This document shows, one piece after another, positions 1-8,592 of a stretch of 58,804 nt of DNA. The translations under genes were made by a program, and so were the position numbers. Within the stretch, counting starts at the first letter, position 1. Each line of letters begins with the position of its first letter. The notes beneath the pieces are model-generated. The model was not told the origin of the DNA. It was given only the letters and a program-made list of their open reading frames with translations, and ran no database searches. Source of the DNA: Myxococcales bacterium (GTDB taxonomy: Bacteria > Myxococcota_A > Polyangia > Palsa-1104); NCBI GenBank assembly GCA_028287105.1, contig JAQBQH010000187.1, forward strand, positions 1 through 58,804, in the 5' to 3' direction.

Positions 1-1
1 G

Positions 2-448
2 ACCGGCAGCCCGTCGGCGCCGCAGCCGTCACGGCCGCCGAACCTGATGCCGTCGCGGCCGTCGATCCCGGTGGCCGCCTCGCGCACGAGCCCCTCGGCG
101 CCGCAGCCGCAGGTGCCGCGTACGCCCGTCACCGGCATCGGCGGGCGGCGCGGCGGCTCGGGCATCGCGCATCCCTACGGCGGCGGCAATCCGACCTCGG
201 AGGGCGTCGTGGTGGCGCGTCCGGCCGTGATCGTCGGAGACGCGAGTGGCACCGCGCCGCGCCCGATCGTATCGGCGCCGCGGCAGCGCAGCTTCACGCC
301 GACGCCGCCTTCGTCACACGCGCCACCGCCGCCCGTGGCCTCGAAGACACCGACGTCCGACAACATCTTCGGCGGCGACCTCATCAGCGAGAAATCACTC
401 GACGAAGTCATCCTCGCCTATCTTTCAGAGGACCTGAACGAGAAGTAG
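2..448 (+). CDS. C-terminal end of a Pro/Ala/Ser-rich protein (5' truncated)
   Basis: The reading frame is open from the left edge of the window, so only the C-terminal part is seen. The first ~110 residues are a low-complexity linker rich in Pro, Ser, Ala and Arg, probably disordered. The last ~25 residues form an acidic, helix-prone tail (ISEKSLDEVILAYLSEDLNE), which looks like a folded tail or a docking peptide. An internal ATG at 47 exists, but the same composition continues upstream of it, so I do not take it as the start. Function unknown. The linker-plus-tail design suggests a regulatory or adaptor protein, which is inference only. Confidence 0.6.
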   Translation, partial: TGSPSAPQPSRPPNLMPSRPSIPVAASRTSPSAPQPQVPRTPVTGIGGRRGGSGIAHPYGGGNPTSEGVVVARPAVIVGDASGTAPRPIVSAPRQRSFTPTPPSSHAPPPPVASKTPTSDNIFGGDLISEKSLDEVILAYLSEDLNEK

Positions 449-464
449 CCTTATCTTCTAGACC

Positions 465-746
465 ATGGCCGTCGACGTCAAAATCTACACCACGACCTAT
501 TGCGGATATTGCAACGCGGCAAAGTCGCTCTTGAGTCAGCGCGGCGTGCCGTTCGCCGAGGTCGACTGCACCAACGACCCCGATGTTCGCAAATGGCTGA
601 TCGACCAGACCGGTCAGCGCACCGTGCCGCAGGTCTTCATCGGCGGCATTCCAGTGGGCGGTTTCAACGAGCTGTCGCAGCTCGATCGCGGGGGGAAGTT
701 GCAGTCGATCCTCGCCGGCGATGCCTCGCCGCCGTCGGTGCTCTGA
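465..746 (+). CDS. grxC: Glutaredoxin, GrxC type
   Basis: A 93-residue thioredoxin-fold protein that uses glutathione to reduce disulfides or deglutathionylate proteins in the cytoplasm. The N-terminal strand KIYTTTYCGYC carries the active-site CxxC at about residues 13-16, with Gly-Tyr between the cysteines rather than the usual Pro-Tyr. The cis-proline segment TVPQVFIGG and the GGFNEL glutathione-binding segment follow in the expected order. Length matches single-domain class I glutaredoxins. It stands alone, 16 bases after the previous gene. There is no Shine-Dalgarno sequence, but a TATCTT box lies 7 bases before the ATG, so the mRNA may be leaderless. The call is secure; the exact subclass less so. 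Confidence 0.93.
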   Translation: MAVDVKIYTTTYCGYCNAAKSLLSQRGVPFAEVDCTNDPDVRKWLIDQTGQRTVPQVFIGGIPVGGFNELSQLDRGGKLQSILAGDASPPSVL

Positions 747-769
747 TCAGTTTGCAGTAGCCTGAGTCA

Positions 770-798
770 TTGACACGGACGCGCGCGGGTTACTAAGG
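770..798 (+). promoter_or_regulatory. Putative sigma70-type promoter for the small lipoprotein
   Basis: TTGACA at 770-775 is followed by TACTAA at 791-796 (15-base spacer) or CTAAGG at 793-798 (17-base spacer). Either would start transcription only about 4-6 bases before the ATG at 809. Judged by eye; the -10 is weak. Confidence 0.4.
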
Positions 799-808
799 TG
801 CGCCCATC

Positions 809-1072
809 ATGCGCGCAATTGCGCTCCTCGTATTGTCGTTGGCGTCGTTTGGCGTTGCGGGCTGCCTCGAGATCGATGCGGTCGACGGCACGCTGATCTG
901 CTCGAACGTTCCCAACCGAGCCTGTCCCGAAGGCTTCTACTGCGCGCCCAACAACACCTGCTGGCGTGACGGCCACCCGTTCCTCGACATGTCGAACGTC
1001 AACGATATGTCGGTGCCGCCGTTCAAGCCGGCGGACCTGAGCTCGCCGGATCTCGCCGAACCGACCGACTGA
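809..1072 (+). CDS. Small Cys-containing lipoprotein
   Basis: An 87-residue protein with a lipoprotein signal peptide: a hydrophobic stretch ending in VAGC, with the lipidated Cys near residue 19. The mature part has two Cys pairs in the segment CPEGFYCAPNNTC, suggesting a small disulfide-bonded knot. It ends in an Asp/Ser/Pro tail with repeated DMS, DLSSPDL motifs, likely disordered. It should be anchored to the outer or inner membrane facing the periplasm or surface. Short lipoproteins of this make-up are common in myxobacterial-type genomes and mostly lack a known role. It converges with cysS, leaving 5 bases between the two stop codons. Confidence 0.75.
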   Translation: MRAIALLVLSLASFGVAGCLEIDAVDGTLICSNVPNRACPEGFYCAPNNTCWRDGHPFLDMSNVNDMSVPPFKPADLSSPDLAEPTD

Positions 1073-1077
1073 GCCAG

Positions 1078-2598
1078 CTAGGCGACGCGCCAGCGGGTCC
1101 CCGCCGGCGTGTCCATGATCTCGATGTTCTTCGCCGCCAGCGTCGCGCGAATGGCGTCGGCCTCGGCGAAGTTCTTCTGCTTGCGCGCTTCGTTGCGCCG
1201 CACGATGGTCGCCTCGACCTCGGCGGCGTCGATGCCGAGGAGCGCGCAGCGACGGGCGCGGTGGGCGTCGAGCCAGCCGCGCGGCTCGGCGGCGGCGAGA
1301 CCCAGCTCGTCGGAGGCGACGCGGAAGTCGCGCGCCAGCCGCTCCAGCGTACGGCGCCGCACGTCCTTCGGCGCATCGAGCTTGCCGTCGAGGATGCGGT
1401 TGGCGAGCTGGAGCGCTTCGTTCCACGCGGCCAGCGCCTCGGCGGTGTTGAAGTCGTCGTCGAGCCCCTCTTGCAGGCGCCCGAGCCAGCCTTCCGCTTC
1501 GGGCGCGACCGCGCCATCGCCGGCGGGCTTGCCGACGGCGAGCTGATCGCGCAGCCGCTCCATCGTCAGGTACGCATACTCGCAGCGGCGCTCCGCGTCC
1601 TCGAGACCGGGGAAGCGCAGCGTCGCGGTAGCCGGGTCCTCGCCGTCGATGACGAGATCGTAGGCGAGCGGGTTGCGGTACTGCGTCGTCATGAAGAAGT
1701 AGCGCAGCGGCTCGCCGCCGTGGCGCTCGATGACCGCGCGGATCTTGAAGGCCCGTTTGAACAGGATCTTCATCGACGCGTCGGACTTCGAGATCTTGCC
1801 GCCGCCGAAGTTGAGAAAGCCGTTGTGGGTCCAGACGCGCGCGAAGGTGCCTTCGCCGTTGGCGCCGATCGACTGGGCGCGCTCGTTCTCGTGATGCGGG
1901 AAGATGAGGTCGACGCCGCCGCCGTGGATGTCGAAGCTCTGGCCGAGATAGCGCTCGGCCATGACGGAGCACTCGATGTGCCAGCCGGGGCGGCCCGCGC
2001 CCCACGGCGATGGCCACGACGGCTCGCCGGGCTTGGCCGCCTTCCACAGCGCGAAGTCGAGGGGCGCCCGCTTCTTCTCGGTGTCGACCTCGACGCGCGC
2101 GCCGGACTCGAGCTGATCGAGCGGCTGTCCCGAGAGCGCGCCGTACGACGGCAGATCTTTGACGCTGAAGTAGACGTCGCCGTGCGAGGCGTAGGCGACG
2201 CCGTTGGCGATCAGCTTCTCGCAGAGCGCGATGATCTGCTCGATGCTGTCGGTGACCCGCGGCTCGTGCGTCGGCTCGAGGCAGCCGAGCGCATCGACGT
2301 CGGTGTGGAACTCCTGCGTGAAGCGCTCGGCCAGGGTCGCCGGATCCTCGCCGATTTCGCGGGCGCGATTGATGATCTTGTCGTCGACGTCGGTGATGTT
2401 GCGGACGTAGGTGACGTCGAAGCCGCGCGCGCGCAGATGACGGAACATGACGTCGTAGGCCACCTGCTGGCGGCCGTTGCCGACGTGCAAGAAGTCGTAC
2501 ACCGTCGGGCCGCAGGCATAGATCCCGACCTTGCCGGCGACGAGCGGTTGGAAATCGATCTTCTTGCGACTGAGGGTGTCGTGGATGCGTAGGTTCAT
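1078..2598 (-). CDS. cysS: Cysteinyl-tRNA synthetase
   Basis: Charges tRNA-Cys with cysteine in the cytoplasm. The 506-residue product has the class I signatures: [15 protein letters not shown] near residue 30 (a HIGH variant that also supplies the first zinc Cys), the zinc-site segment [11 protein letters not shown]...[15 protein letters not shown], and [10 protein letters not shown] as the KMSKS loop. The C-terminal part is the anticodon-binding helical bundle and ends with the [12 protein letters not shown] segment usual for the family. I chose the ATG at 2598 (MNLRIHDT) over an upstream ATG at 2631 because family alignment begins there and it starts 1 base after the stop of the upstream gene, implying coupling. 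Confidence 0.97.
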   Translation of the reverse strand: MNLRIHDTLSRKKIDFQPLVAGKVGIYACGPTVYDFLHVGNGRQQVAYDVMFRHLRARGFDVTYVRNITDVDDKIINRAREIGEDPATLAERFTQEFHTDVDALGCLEPTHEPRVTDSIEQIIALCEKLIANGVAYASHGDVYFSVKDLPSYGALSGQPLDQLESGARVEVDTEKKRAPLDFALWKAAKPGEPSWPSPWGAGRPGWHIECSVMAERYLGQSFDIHGGGVDLIFPHHENERAQSIGANGEGTFARVWTHNGFLNFGGGKISKSDASMKILFKRAFKIRAVIERHGGEPLRYFFMTTQYRNPLAYDLVIDGEDPATATLRFPGLEDAERRCEYAYLTMERLRDQLAVGKPAGDGAVAPEAEGWLGRLQEGLDDDFNTAEALAAWNEALQLANRILDGKLDAPKDVRRRTLERLARDFRVASDELGLAAAEPRGWLDAHRARRCALLGIDAAEVEATIVRRNEARKQKNFAEADAIRATLAAKNIEIMDTPAGTRWRVA

Positions 2599-2599
2599 G

Positions 2600-3664
2600 T
2601 CACGAGCGCGATGAACGAAGCGCGCGCGCAAGATACCATACGTTGAAGGCGGCGAAGGCGAGCAGCAGCGCGCACAACAGCGGCGCCCACCAGTAAAGCG
2701 ACGGCGCCTCGCCCTCGAGCAAGATGTACGCGTCGGGACCGATGGTCACCGGCGCCGGCACGCCGACCGCCTTGATGCGCGCGAACGGCGCCTTCTCGCG
2801 AGCGCCGATGACGAGGAGATCGCCTTCGAGCTTGAGGTCGGCGCGCGTGACCAGGTAGCGCTCCTCGCGCGGCTGAAAGACGAGCTCCTTGTCGGAGAGC
2901 TTGCCGATGATCTCGTTCTTGCGCGCCTCGGGCATGGGGACGATGAAGAGGAACTCGTCCTTGGTCTCCTCCCCCGGCGAGGGCTCGAGCTGCATGCGCT
3001 CGAGCTCATGGCGGGCGTCGGCCAGCGACGGGAGCTTGTCCTTCGACAGGTAGACCTTGAGCTCGCCGGGATGGTCGACGTCGACGACGACGTTCTGCGA
3101 GCCGGCGACGGTGAGCGGCTCGCCCATGCGGTCGCGCAGCTCGTCGCCGCCGCCGGTGAGCGCCGCCTTGAGCGAGTCGAGCGCCACGTAGCGCGTGACC
3201 TCCGTCTCGCCGTAGTACTTCCGCAGCGACGTGGCGTAGGGCACGGCGTCGAAGCGGCGCAGCCGGCCGGTCCAGCGCTCGGCGAGATCGTTGCGGTAGG
3301 TGGTGTCGCCGGCGCGAACGAACATGCGGCCGCCGCCGCCGAGGAGGCGGAAGATGGTCTGGCGGTCATGCTCGCCCTTGGGCTCGACGTAGAGCGCGTA
3401 GCGGCGCTCGGCGTGGCCGGCGACGGTGACGTAGCTGTCGTCGTCGAGCGGCGCGCCGCGGGCGCCGAGGGTGCGCACGTCGCCGAGGTCGGTCGGTTGG
3501 CGCGGGCGAAACGCGTAGCGGACGTCATCGCGCAGGTGCCAGGCGAGGACGGCGGCCAACGTGATGACGGCAGCCGCCACCAGCGGGTTCTTGCCGCGCG
3601 GCGCGGACGGGATGGCGCCGAATTCGTCGTCGCTGTCGCCGGGTGGGGCGGGCTGGTCGGACAT
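2600..3664 (-). CDS. Membrane protein of unknown function with large periplasmic domain
   Basis: A 354-residue protein. A short acidic N-terminus is followed by one membrane helix (about residues 27-43), a ~280-residue soluble region that should be periplasmic, and a second helix near the C-terminus (about 323-347). The soluble part has several beta-rich repeats with Arg/Asp content, but no motif I recognise. I start at the ATG at 3664 (MSDQPAPP) rather than 3817, because the longer form would run through the divergent gene's promoter and start. Its stop lies 1 base before the cysS ATG, so the two are probably one transcript, though cysS offers no clear functional link. Confidence 0.7.
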   Translation of the reverse strand: MSDQPAPPGDSDDEFGAIPSAPRGKNPLVAAAVITLAAVLAWHLRDDVRYAFRPRQPTDLGDVRTLGARGAPLDDDSYVTVAGHAERRYALYVEPKGEHDRQTIFRLLGGGGRMFVRAGDTTYRNDLAERWTGRLRRFDAVPYATSLRKYYGETEVTRYVALDSLKAALTGGGDELRDRMGEPLTVAGSQNVVVDVDHPGELKVYLSKDKLPSLADARHELERMQLEPSPGEETKDEFLFIVPMPEARKNEIIGKLSDKELVFQPREERYLVTRADLKLEGDLLVIGAREKAPFARIKAVGVPAPVTIGPDAYILLEGEAPSLYWWAPLLCALLLAFAAFNVWYLARALRSSRS

Positions 3665-3728
3665 TCCTGGTCTCTCTGCCAAAAGTAGCACAGGGATCGA
3701 CACTTGGGCGCCTGCGAAGTTCCAGCGA

Positions 3729-3757
3729 TTGACGGGCGACACACCCTTTGCTAGCGC
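3729..3757 (+). promoter_or_regulatory. Strong sigma70-like promoter giving a leaderless mRNA
   Basis: TTGACG at 3729-3734, a 17-base spacer and TAGCGC at 3752-3757 (preceded by TGC, an extended -10). The ATG of the lipoprotein gene is at 3765, only 7 bases after the -10, which is where transcription should begin. No Shine-Dalgarno sequence lies between. This is the clearest leaderless arrangement in the window. Confidence 0.6.
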
Positions 3758-3764
3758 TACAGCG

Positions 3765-4328
3765 ATGCGGATCCGCGTGATGGCGCTGGCAGTCGTGGTC
3801 ATGGCGGGCTGCGCCAAGGGGCCGAAGACCCCCGAGCAGGCCTTCTTGAAGCTGGAGCGGGCGGTCGCCGCCGGCGACGGGGCGGGCGCCTACGAGGTGC
3901 TCGATCAGCCGACGCAGTGGGCGGTCCAGTCGACGTTGAAGGACCAGCGGCTGCAGCGGACGATCATCAGCGCCAAGTACCCGGAGGCGGAGGCGCAAAA
4001 GGCGTTGGCGCAGCTGCGGGCGGCCGAGGAGACCGATCCGGCGCAGTTCTTCAAGCGGGTCGACGACGAGCGGCACGTGGTTCAGGCGTACCGCAAGCGG
4101 CTGGGCGCGGTGTCGGGGCCGATCAAGAGCAAGATCGACGGGCCCGACACGGTGTGGGTGGTGCGGCAGCAGGACGGGATGCCGTTCCGCTTCGCCAAGA
4201 ATCGCGACGGCACGTGGGGCTGGAGCGAGCTGCGCGGCGATTGGGAGCTGGAGAAGGATCGGGCGCAGCACGCGGTCAAGACGGTGCAGGAGAACGCGAA
4301 GCTGTATCAGAAGACCGAGGGACAATGA
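3765..4328 (+). CDS. Lipoprotein of unknown function
   Basis: A 187-residue protein with a lipobox VVMAGC; the lipidated Cys is near residue 16. The mature region is helical and charged, opening with KTPEQAFLKLERAVAAGD, a pattern typical of small periplasmic NTF2-like or helical lipoproteins, followed by a beta segment around DTVWVVRQQDGMPFRF. The function is not recognisable. I use the ATG at 3765; a longer frame from 3561 would overlap the divergent gene and lacks a signal peptide. Its TGA overlaps the ATG of the dehydrogenase gene (ATGA), so it is translationally coupled to it. Confidence 0.75.
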   Translation: MRIRVMALAVVVMAGCAKGPKTPEQAFLKLERAVAAGDGAGAYEVLDQPTQWAVQSTLKDQRLQRTIISAKYPEAEAQKALAQLRAAEETDPAQFFKRVDDERHVVQAYRKRLGAVSGPIKSKIDGPDTVWVVRQQDGMPFRFAKNRDGTWGWSELRGDWELEKDRAQHAVKTVQENAKLYQKTEGQ

Positions 4329-5416
4329 GCGGAGTGACGCAGGGGAATGCAGCGAAGGGCGCGCATCGGATCGCGGTGATCCCCGGCGACGGCATCGGGC
4401 CGGAGGTGACAGCCGAGGCGGTCAAGGTGCTGCGCGCGGTGGCGCCGGTGATGCGGCGGCCGGTCGAGCTGCAGGAGTTCGATTGGGGCGCCGAGCGCTG
4501 GCTGCGCGACGGGACCACGCTGCCCAAGGGGGCGATGGAGGAGCTGCGCGACGGCTACTCGGCCATCTTGTTCGGCGCGCTCGGGGATCCGCGGGTGCCG
4601 GAGCAGGTGCATGCGCGTGACATCTTGCTCGGGCTGCGCTTTCAGCTCGATCTGTACATCAACTTGAGGCCGGTCGAGCTGCTCGACGAGCGCTTGACCC
4701 CGCTCAAGGGTAAACGGGTTTCCGATATCGATATGCTGGTATTCCGCGAGAATACCGAGGGATTGTACGCGGGGGTCGGCGGAAACTTCAAAAAGGGAAC
4801 GGCCGACGAAATCGCAATCAACGAGGATATCAACACGCGCAAGGGCGTCGAGCGCATCTTGCGGGCGGCGTTCGAAGCGGCGCGCGGGCGGCGCAAGAAG
4901 GTGTGCATGAGCGACAAGGCCAACGCGCTGACCTACGCGCACGGCCTGTGGCAGCGCACCTTCGCCGAGCTCAAGAAGGAGTACGCCGACGTCGAGGCGA
5001 CCCATCTGTACGTCGACGTGGCGGCGATGGAGATGGTGCGGGCGCCCGAGCGCTTCGATGTCCTGGTGACGTCGAACATGTTCGGCGACATCTTGACCGA
5101 TCTCGGCGCCGCCATCGTCGGTGGGCTGGGGCTGGCGGCGTCGGGGAACATCCATCCGGGGCGCTGCTCGCTGTTCGAGCCGGTGCACGGCTCGGCGCCC
5201 GACATCGCGGGCAAGGGGCTGGCCAATCCGCTGGGGGCCATCTCGTCGATGGCGATGATGCTCGAGCACATCGGCGAAGGCGCGGCGGCGGCGCGGGTGC
5301 AGGCGGCGGTGGCGCGCGTGGTGACCGACGGGGCGGTGACGCGCGATCTGGGCGGCATGCTGTCGACGCCGGCGTGCGGGGATCGGGTGGCCGATGCCGT
5401 CGGAAAAGCCGCCTAA
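4325..5416 (+). CDS. leuB: 3-isopropylmalate dehydrogenase-type enzyme (LeuB family)
   Basis: A 363-residue member of the isocitrate/isopropylmalate dehydrogenase family: NAD-linked oxidative decarboxylation of a beta-hydroxyacid, in leucine synthesis if it is LeuB. Visible motifs are IAVIPGDGIGPEVTAEA at the N-terminus, NLRPVELL, FRENTEGLYAG (substrate loop), SNMFGDILTDLGAAIVGGLG with the metal-binding Asp residues, and FEPVHGSAPDIAGKGLANP (NAD site). The AAIVGGLGLAASGNI form resembles the actinobacterial LeuB and tartrate dehydrogenase branch more than E. coli LeuB, so substrate assignment is less sure than family. No leuA, leuC or leuD is nearby. The start overlaps the lipoprotein stop by 4 bases. 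Confidence 0.85.
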   Translation: MSGVTQGNAAKGAHRIAVIPGDGIGPEVTAEAVKVLRAVAPVMRRPVELQEFDWGAERWLRDGTTLPKGAMEELRDGYSAILFGALGDPRVPEQVHARDILLGLRFQLDLYINLRPVELLDERLTPLKGKRVSDIDMLVFRENTEGLYAGVGGNFKKGTADEIAINEDINTRKGVERILRAAFEAARGRRKKVCMSDKANALTYAHGLWQRTFAELKKEYADVEATHLYVDVAAMEMVRAPERFDVLVTSNMFGDILTDLGAAIVGGLGLAASGNIHPGRCSLFEPVHGSAPDIAGKGLANPLGAISSMAMMLEHIGEGAAAARVQAAVARVVTDGAVTRDLGGMLSTPACGDRVADAVGKAA

Positions 5417-6875
5417 CAAGCAACAGGGAGCGTTCGACTTCACCGGGGCGCGGGAGCGCGCGGAGCCGGAGCCGACGCGCGAGCCCGATCGCGCGCCGCC
5501 GATCGCGCCGGCGCCGTCGGTGGAGAAGCCGGGGGCCAAGGAGGCGCCGCGCGTCTTCACGGTCTCGGATCTCGTGCGCGGCGTGGCGCGCACCGTCGAG
5601 GGGCGCTTCGGCGCGGTGCAGGTCGAAGGCGAGATCTCGAACTTCTCGGCGCCGCGCTCGGGGCATCTGTACTTCACGCTCAAGGACTCCGAGGCGCAGC
5701 TGCCGTCGGTGATGTTCCGCTCGCAGGCGGAGCGGCTCAAGTTCCAGCCGCACGACGGGCTCGTGGTGCGCGCGCGCGGGCGCTGCTCGATCTTCGAGGG
5801 GCAGGGCAAGTTTCAGCTCTACGTCGACGGGCTGGAGCCGGCGGGGCTGGGGGCGCTGCAGCTGGCGTTCGAGCAGCTCAAGAAGAAGCTGCACGGCGAG
5901 GGGCTGTTCGCAGAGGCGCGCAAGCGGCCGCTGCCGAAGTGGCCGCAGCGCATCGGCATCGTCACGTCACCGACGGGGGCGGCGGTGCGCGACATCCTGC
6001 GCATCGCCGAGCGGCGCGGGCGTGCGCGCTTCCTCGTGTCGCCGTGCCAGGTGCAGGGAGATTCGGCGCCGTTCGAGATCATCCGCGCCATCCGGCGGGT
6101 CGAGGGCTACGTCGACGTCGTGATCGTGGCGCGCGGCGGCGGGTCGGCCGAAGATCTGGCGGCCTTCAACGACGAGGCGCTGGCGCGGGCCATCGCGTCG
6201 TGCCGCGTGCCGGTGGTGAGCGCCGTCGGACACGAGGTCGACTACACCATCGCCGACTTCGTCGCCGACGTGCGCGCGCCGACGCCGTCGGGGGCGGCGG
6301 AGCTGGTGGTGCCGAGCTTCTCGGAGCTCGAGCATCGGCTCACCGAGACGGGCAAGCGGCTCATGCGCGCCGGCACGCGCGTCGTCGGGGAGGCGCGGCT
6401 GCGCATCGACGCCGAGCTGGCGCGGGCTGCGCAAGGGCTGCGCAATCAGCTGGGCAAGCGGCGGCGCACGCTCGAGATTGATCAGCGGCGGATGGCGGCG
6501 CTGCATCCGCGGGCGCGGCTGTCGCGCGATCGCGCCGCGCTCGACGAGCTGGGACGGCGCATCCTGCAGCATCCGCCGCTGCGGCTGGAGCGGGCGCGCG
6601 GCGACCTGGAACGCCTGGACAAGCGGCTGGCCTCGCGCGTGCAGCAGGTGGTGGCGGCGCGGCGGCGCGATTTCAACGTCGCGGTCGGTAAGCTGGACGC
6701 GATGTCGCCGCTGGCGGTGCTGGAGCGCGGCTATTCCTTGACCCGTAAGACCGACGGCAGCGTCGTCACGGACGCAGCTCAGGTGAAGCGCGGCGATGAG
6801 GTTCGCGTGAAGCTGTCGCGCGGAGAGCTCGAGTGCGTTGTACAATCGGCCGACCCGGAAGGAGCCGACGAGTAG
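5394..6875 (+). CDS. xseA: Exodeoxyribonuclease VII large subunit
   Basis: The catalytic large subunit of exonuclease VII, which degrades single-stranded DNA and works in mismatch and recombination repair. After a ~45-residue Pro/Glu-rich N-terminal extension, the OB-fold begins at VSDLVRGVARTVEGRFG and contains VEGEISNFSAPRSGHLYF. The catalytic region carries IGIVTSPTGAAVRDIL, ARGGGSAEDLAAFNDE and VGHEVDYTIADFVAD with RAPTPSGAAE. The rest is a long Arg-rich coiled coil that in the family contacts XseB, ending in LERGYSLTR. It has 493 residues against a usual ~450, the excess lying in the N-terminal extension. It overlaps leuB by 23 bases. No xseB is visible in this window. Confidence 0.96.
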   Translation: MPSEKPPNKQQGAFDFTGARERAEPEPTREPDRAPPIAPAPSVEKPGAKEAPRVFTVSDLVRGVARTVEGRFGAVQVEGEISNFSAPRSGHLYFTLKDSEAQLPSVMFRSQAERLKFQPHDGLVVRARGRCSIFEGQGKFQLYVDGLEPAGLGALQLAFEQLKKKLHGEGLFAEARKRPLPKWPQRIGIVTSPTGAAVRDILRIAERRGRARFLVSPCQVQGDSAPFEIIRAIRRVEGYVDVVIVARGGGSAEDLAAFNDEALARAIASCRVPVVSAVGHEVDYTIADFVADVRAPTPSGAAELVVPSFSELEHRLTETGKRLMRAGTRVVGEARLRIDAELARAAQGLRNQLGKRRRTLEIDQRRMAALHPRARLSRDRAALDELGRRILQHPPLRLERARGDLERLDKRLASRVQQVVAARRRDFNVAVGKLDAMSPLAVLERGYSLTRKTDGSVVTDAAQVKRGDEVRVKLSRGELECVVQSADPEGADE

Positions 6876-7778
6876 ATGGAGAGCCCCGATACGACCGCGC
6901 CCATCATGCCGCGCGCGGTGCTGCTGGTCGACCCGCACAAGCCGTCACGCGACAAAGGCGCCGCAGTGCTCGACGCGCTCGGGTTCGAGCCGCGCGTCGC
7001 CAACGACGCCTTCGAGGCGCATGCGCTCATCGACGGATCGGCGGCGGTGGTGGCGTCGCATCCGGCGGCGCTGGAGCTCTATCCGCGGCTGCGCACCATG
7101 GGGATCCCGTTCGTCGCCTCGCTCTCGACGCGGCAGGCGCGGCCGACGGCCATCGCGCATCACATCGGCGCCGATGCGTTCGTCATCCGGCCCTACAAGA
7201 AGGACATGCTCGGCGTGGCGCTGTTCGCGGCGGCCAACGCGCGGCTCCTGCGTGACCGGGCGGTGCGGGCGGAGATGGCGCTGGCCGACCTGAGCGGGGT
7301 CAAGCGGCGCGACTCGACGTCGGGGATGCTGCACATCGATCTCTTCAAGACGCTCTTACCGCTCGAGATCCGGCGCGCGCGGCGGCACGGGTATCCGATC
7401 GCCATCTGCGTGGTGTCGATCGATCCGCTGCCGAAGGCGCGCGAGGTGACGGCGGAGATGGCGCTGGCGTGCGAGCCGTTCATTCGCGGCGCCGTACGCG
7501 ACGTCGACCTGGCGGTGCGCTACGGCGACGGGCGCTTCCTCGTGTTCTTGCCGCACACCGATCTCCGCGGCGCCGAGGCCGTCGGGCGGCGCATCGTCAA
7601 CGAGATCCGCAACTGCCGGCTGCGCGCGGGCGGGGTCGAGCTGATGCTGACGGCGTCGGTGGGCATCGCCACGCCGCGGCCGGGCAAGCCGCCGTCGTTC
7701 GCGCGGCTGATTCGCGACGCGCACATGGCGGTCAAGGCGGCGCAGCTCAAGGGCGGCGATCGCGCGGTGGTCCGTTGA
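6876..7778 (+). CDS. Degenerate receiver plus degenerate GGDEF protein
   Basis: A 300-residue protein. Residues ~12-125 have a receiver-like fold (VLLVDPHKPSRDKG, then IGADAFVIRPYKKDML), but the acidic pocket has a single Asp and the phosphoacceptor position falls in AVVASHP, without Asp. Residues ~150-298 look like a GGDEF domain: IAICVVSID, then RYGDGRFLVFLPHTDLRGAE, where GGDEF is replaced by GDGRF (217-221), and a matching SVGIATP segment. It should therefore neither be phosphorylated nor make c-di-GMP, and may bind a partner or nucleotide instead. It starts directly after the xseA stop, with no gap, indicating co-expression. Confidence 0.8.
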   Translation: MESPDTTAPIMPRAVLLVDPHKPSRDKGAAVLDALGFEPRVANDAFEAHALIDGSAAVVASHPAALELYPRLRTMGIPFVASLSTRQARPTAIAHHIGADAFVIRPYKKDMLGVALFAAANARLLRDRAVRAEMALADLSGVKRRDSTSGMLHIDLFKTLLPLEIRRARRHGYPIAICVVSIDPLPKAREVTAEMALACEPFIRGAVRDVDLAVRYGDGRFLVFLPHTDLRGAEAVGRRIVNEIRNCRLRAGGVELMLTASVGIATPRPGKPPSFARLIRDAHMAVKAAQLKGGDRAVVR

Positions 7779-7794
7779 GCGCTCGTCGGGTGCG

Positions 7795-8592
7795 GTGGGG
7801 GCGCGCGTGAAGCTCGGCGTGATCGGGTGGCCGGTCGCGCACTCGAAGTCGCCGCAGATGCAGACGGCGGCGCTGGCGGCGCTCGGTATCGACGGCGAAT
7901 ATCACGCGCACGCGGTGGCGCCCGACGAGGTCGAGCAGTTCATCACGCGCGCGCCGGCGCACGGGTTTCGCGGGGTCAACGTCACCATTCCGCACAAGGA
8001 GGTGGCGTTCAAGCTGTGCCAGCCCGACGAGCTGGCGGCGCGGGTGGGCGCGGTCAACACGCTCGTCTTCGAGGGCGGCGCGGTGCGCGGCCACAACACC
8101 GACGTGCACGGCTTCGTCGAGCTGGTCAAAGAAGCGGGCGGCACGCTCGAGGGCAACGTGGTGCTGCTCGGCGCGGGCGGAGCGGCGCGCGCGGTGGCGG
8201 TCGCGGTGCATGGGCGCGGCAAGTGCGCGGTGGTGTCGCGGACGCCGCGCTCGTTCGCCGTCGACGGACACGCGCTGACGGTGACGCCGTGGGACGAGGC
8301 GCTCCTGGCCAAGCTCTTGTCGCGCGCCGATCTGATCGTCGACGCCACGCCGCGCGGGCTCGACGCGACGCTGCCGGCGATCGATCTGTCGACGGTACCC
8401 AAGCACGCGGTGGTCCTCGATCTGGTGGTGGCGCGCGCGACCGCGCTCACGCGGGCGGCAGAAGCGCAGGGGCTGAAGGCGACGGCGGGCGCGGCGATGC
8501 TCGTGCATCAGGGCGCACGCGCGTTCGAGCTCTGGACCGGCCAGCCTGCGCCCGTCGAGGTCATGCGCAGCGCGCTCGAAGCGGCGCTGTGA
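7795..8592 (+). CDS. aroE: Shikimate dehydrogenase
   Basis: Reduces 3-dehydroshikimate to shikimate with NADPH in aromatic amino acid synthesis. Motifs in order: GVIGWPVAHSKSPQMQ (substrate Ser-x-Ser), NVTIPHKE with the catalytic Lys, GAVNTLVF, GHNTDVHGF with the catalytic Asp, LLGAGGAARAV (dinucleotide loop), and HQGARAFELWTG at the C-terminus. The 265-residue length is normal. The start is either GTG at 7795 or GTG at 7807 (VKLGVIGWP); the family N-terminus fits the second slightly better. The 3' end overlaps the next gene as GTGA. Confidence 0.96.
   Translation: MGARVKLGVIGWPVAHSKSPQMQTAALAALGIDGEYHAHAVAPDEVEQFITRAPAHGFRGVNVTIPHKEVAFKLCQPDELAARVGAVNTLVFEGGAVRGHNTDVHGFVELVKEAGGTLEGNVVLLGAGGAARAVAVAVHGRGKCAVVSRTPRSFAVDGHALTVTPWDEALLAKLLSRADLIVDATPRGLDATLPAIDLSTVPKHAVVLDLVVARATALTRAAEAQGLKATAGAAMLVHQGARAFELWTGQPAPVEVMRSALEAAL

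Noticed and set aside
1261-2592. Long plus-strand open frame opposite cysS
   Set aside because: Its composition (Arg, Ala, Val, Asp, Glu rich, no motif) is that of a GC-rich antisense shadow; cysS on the other strand is certain.
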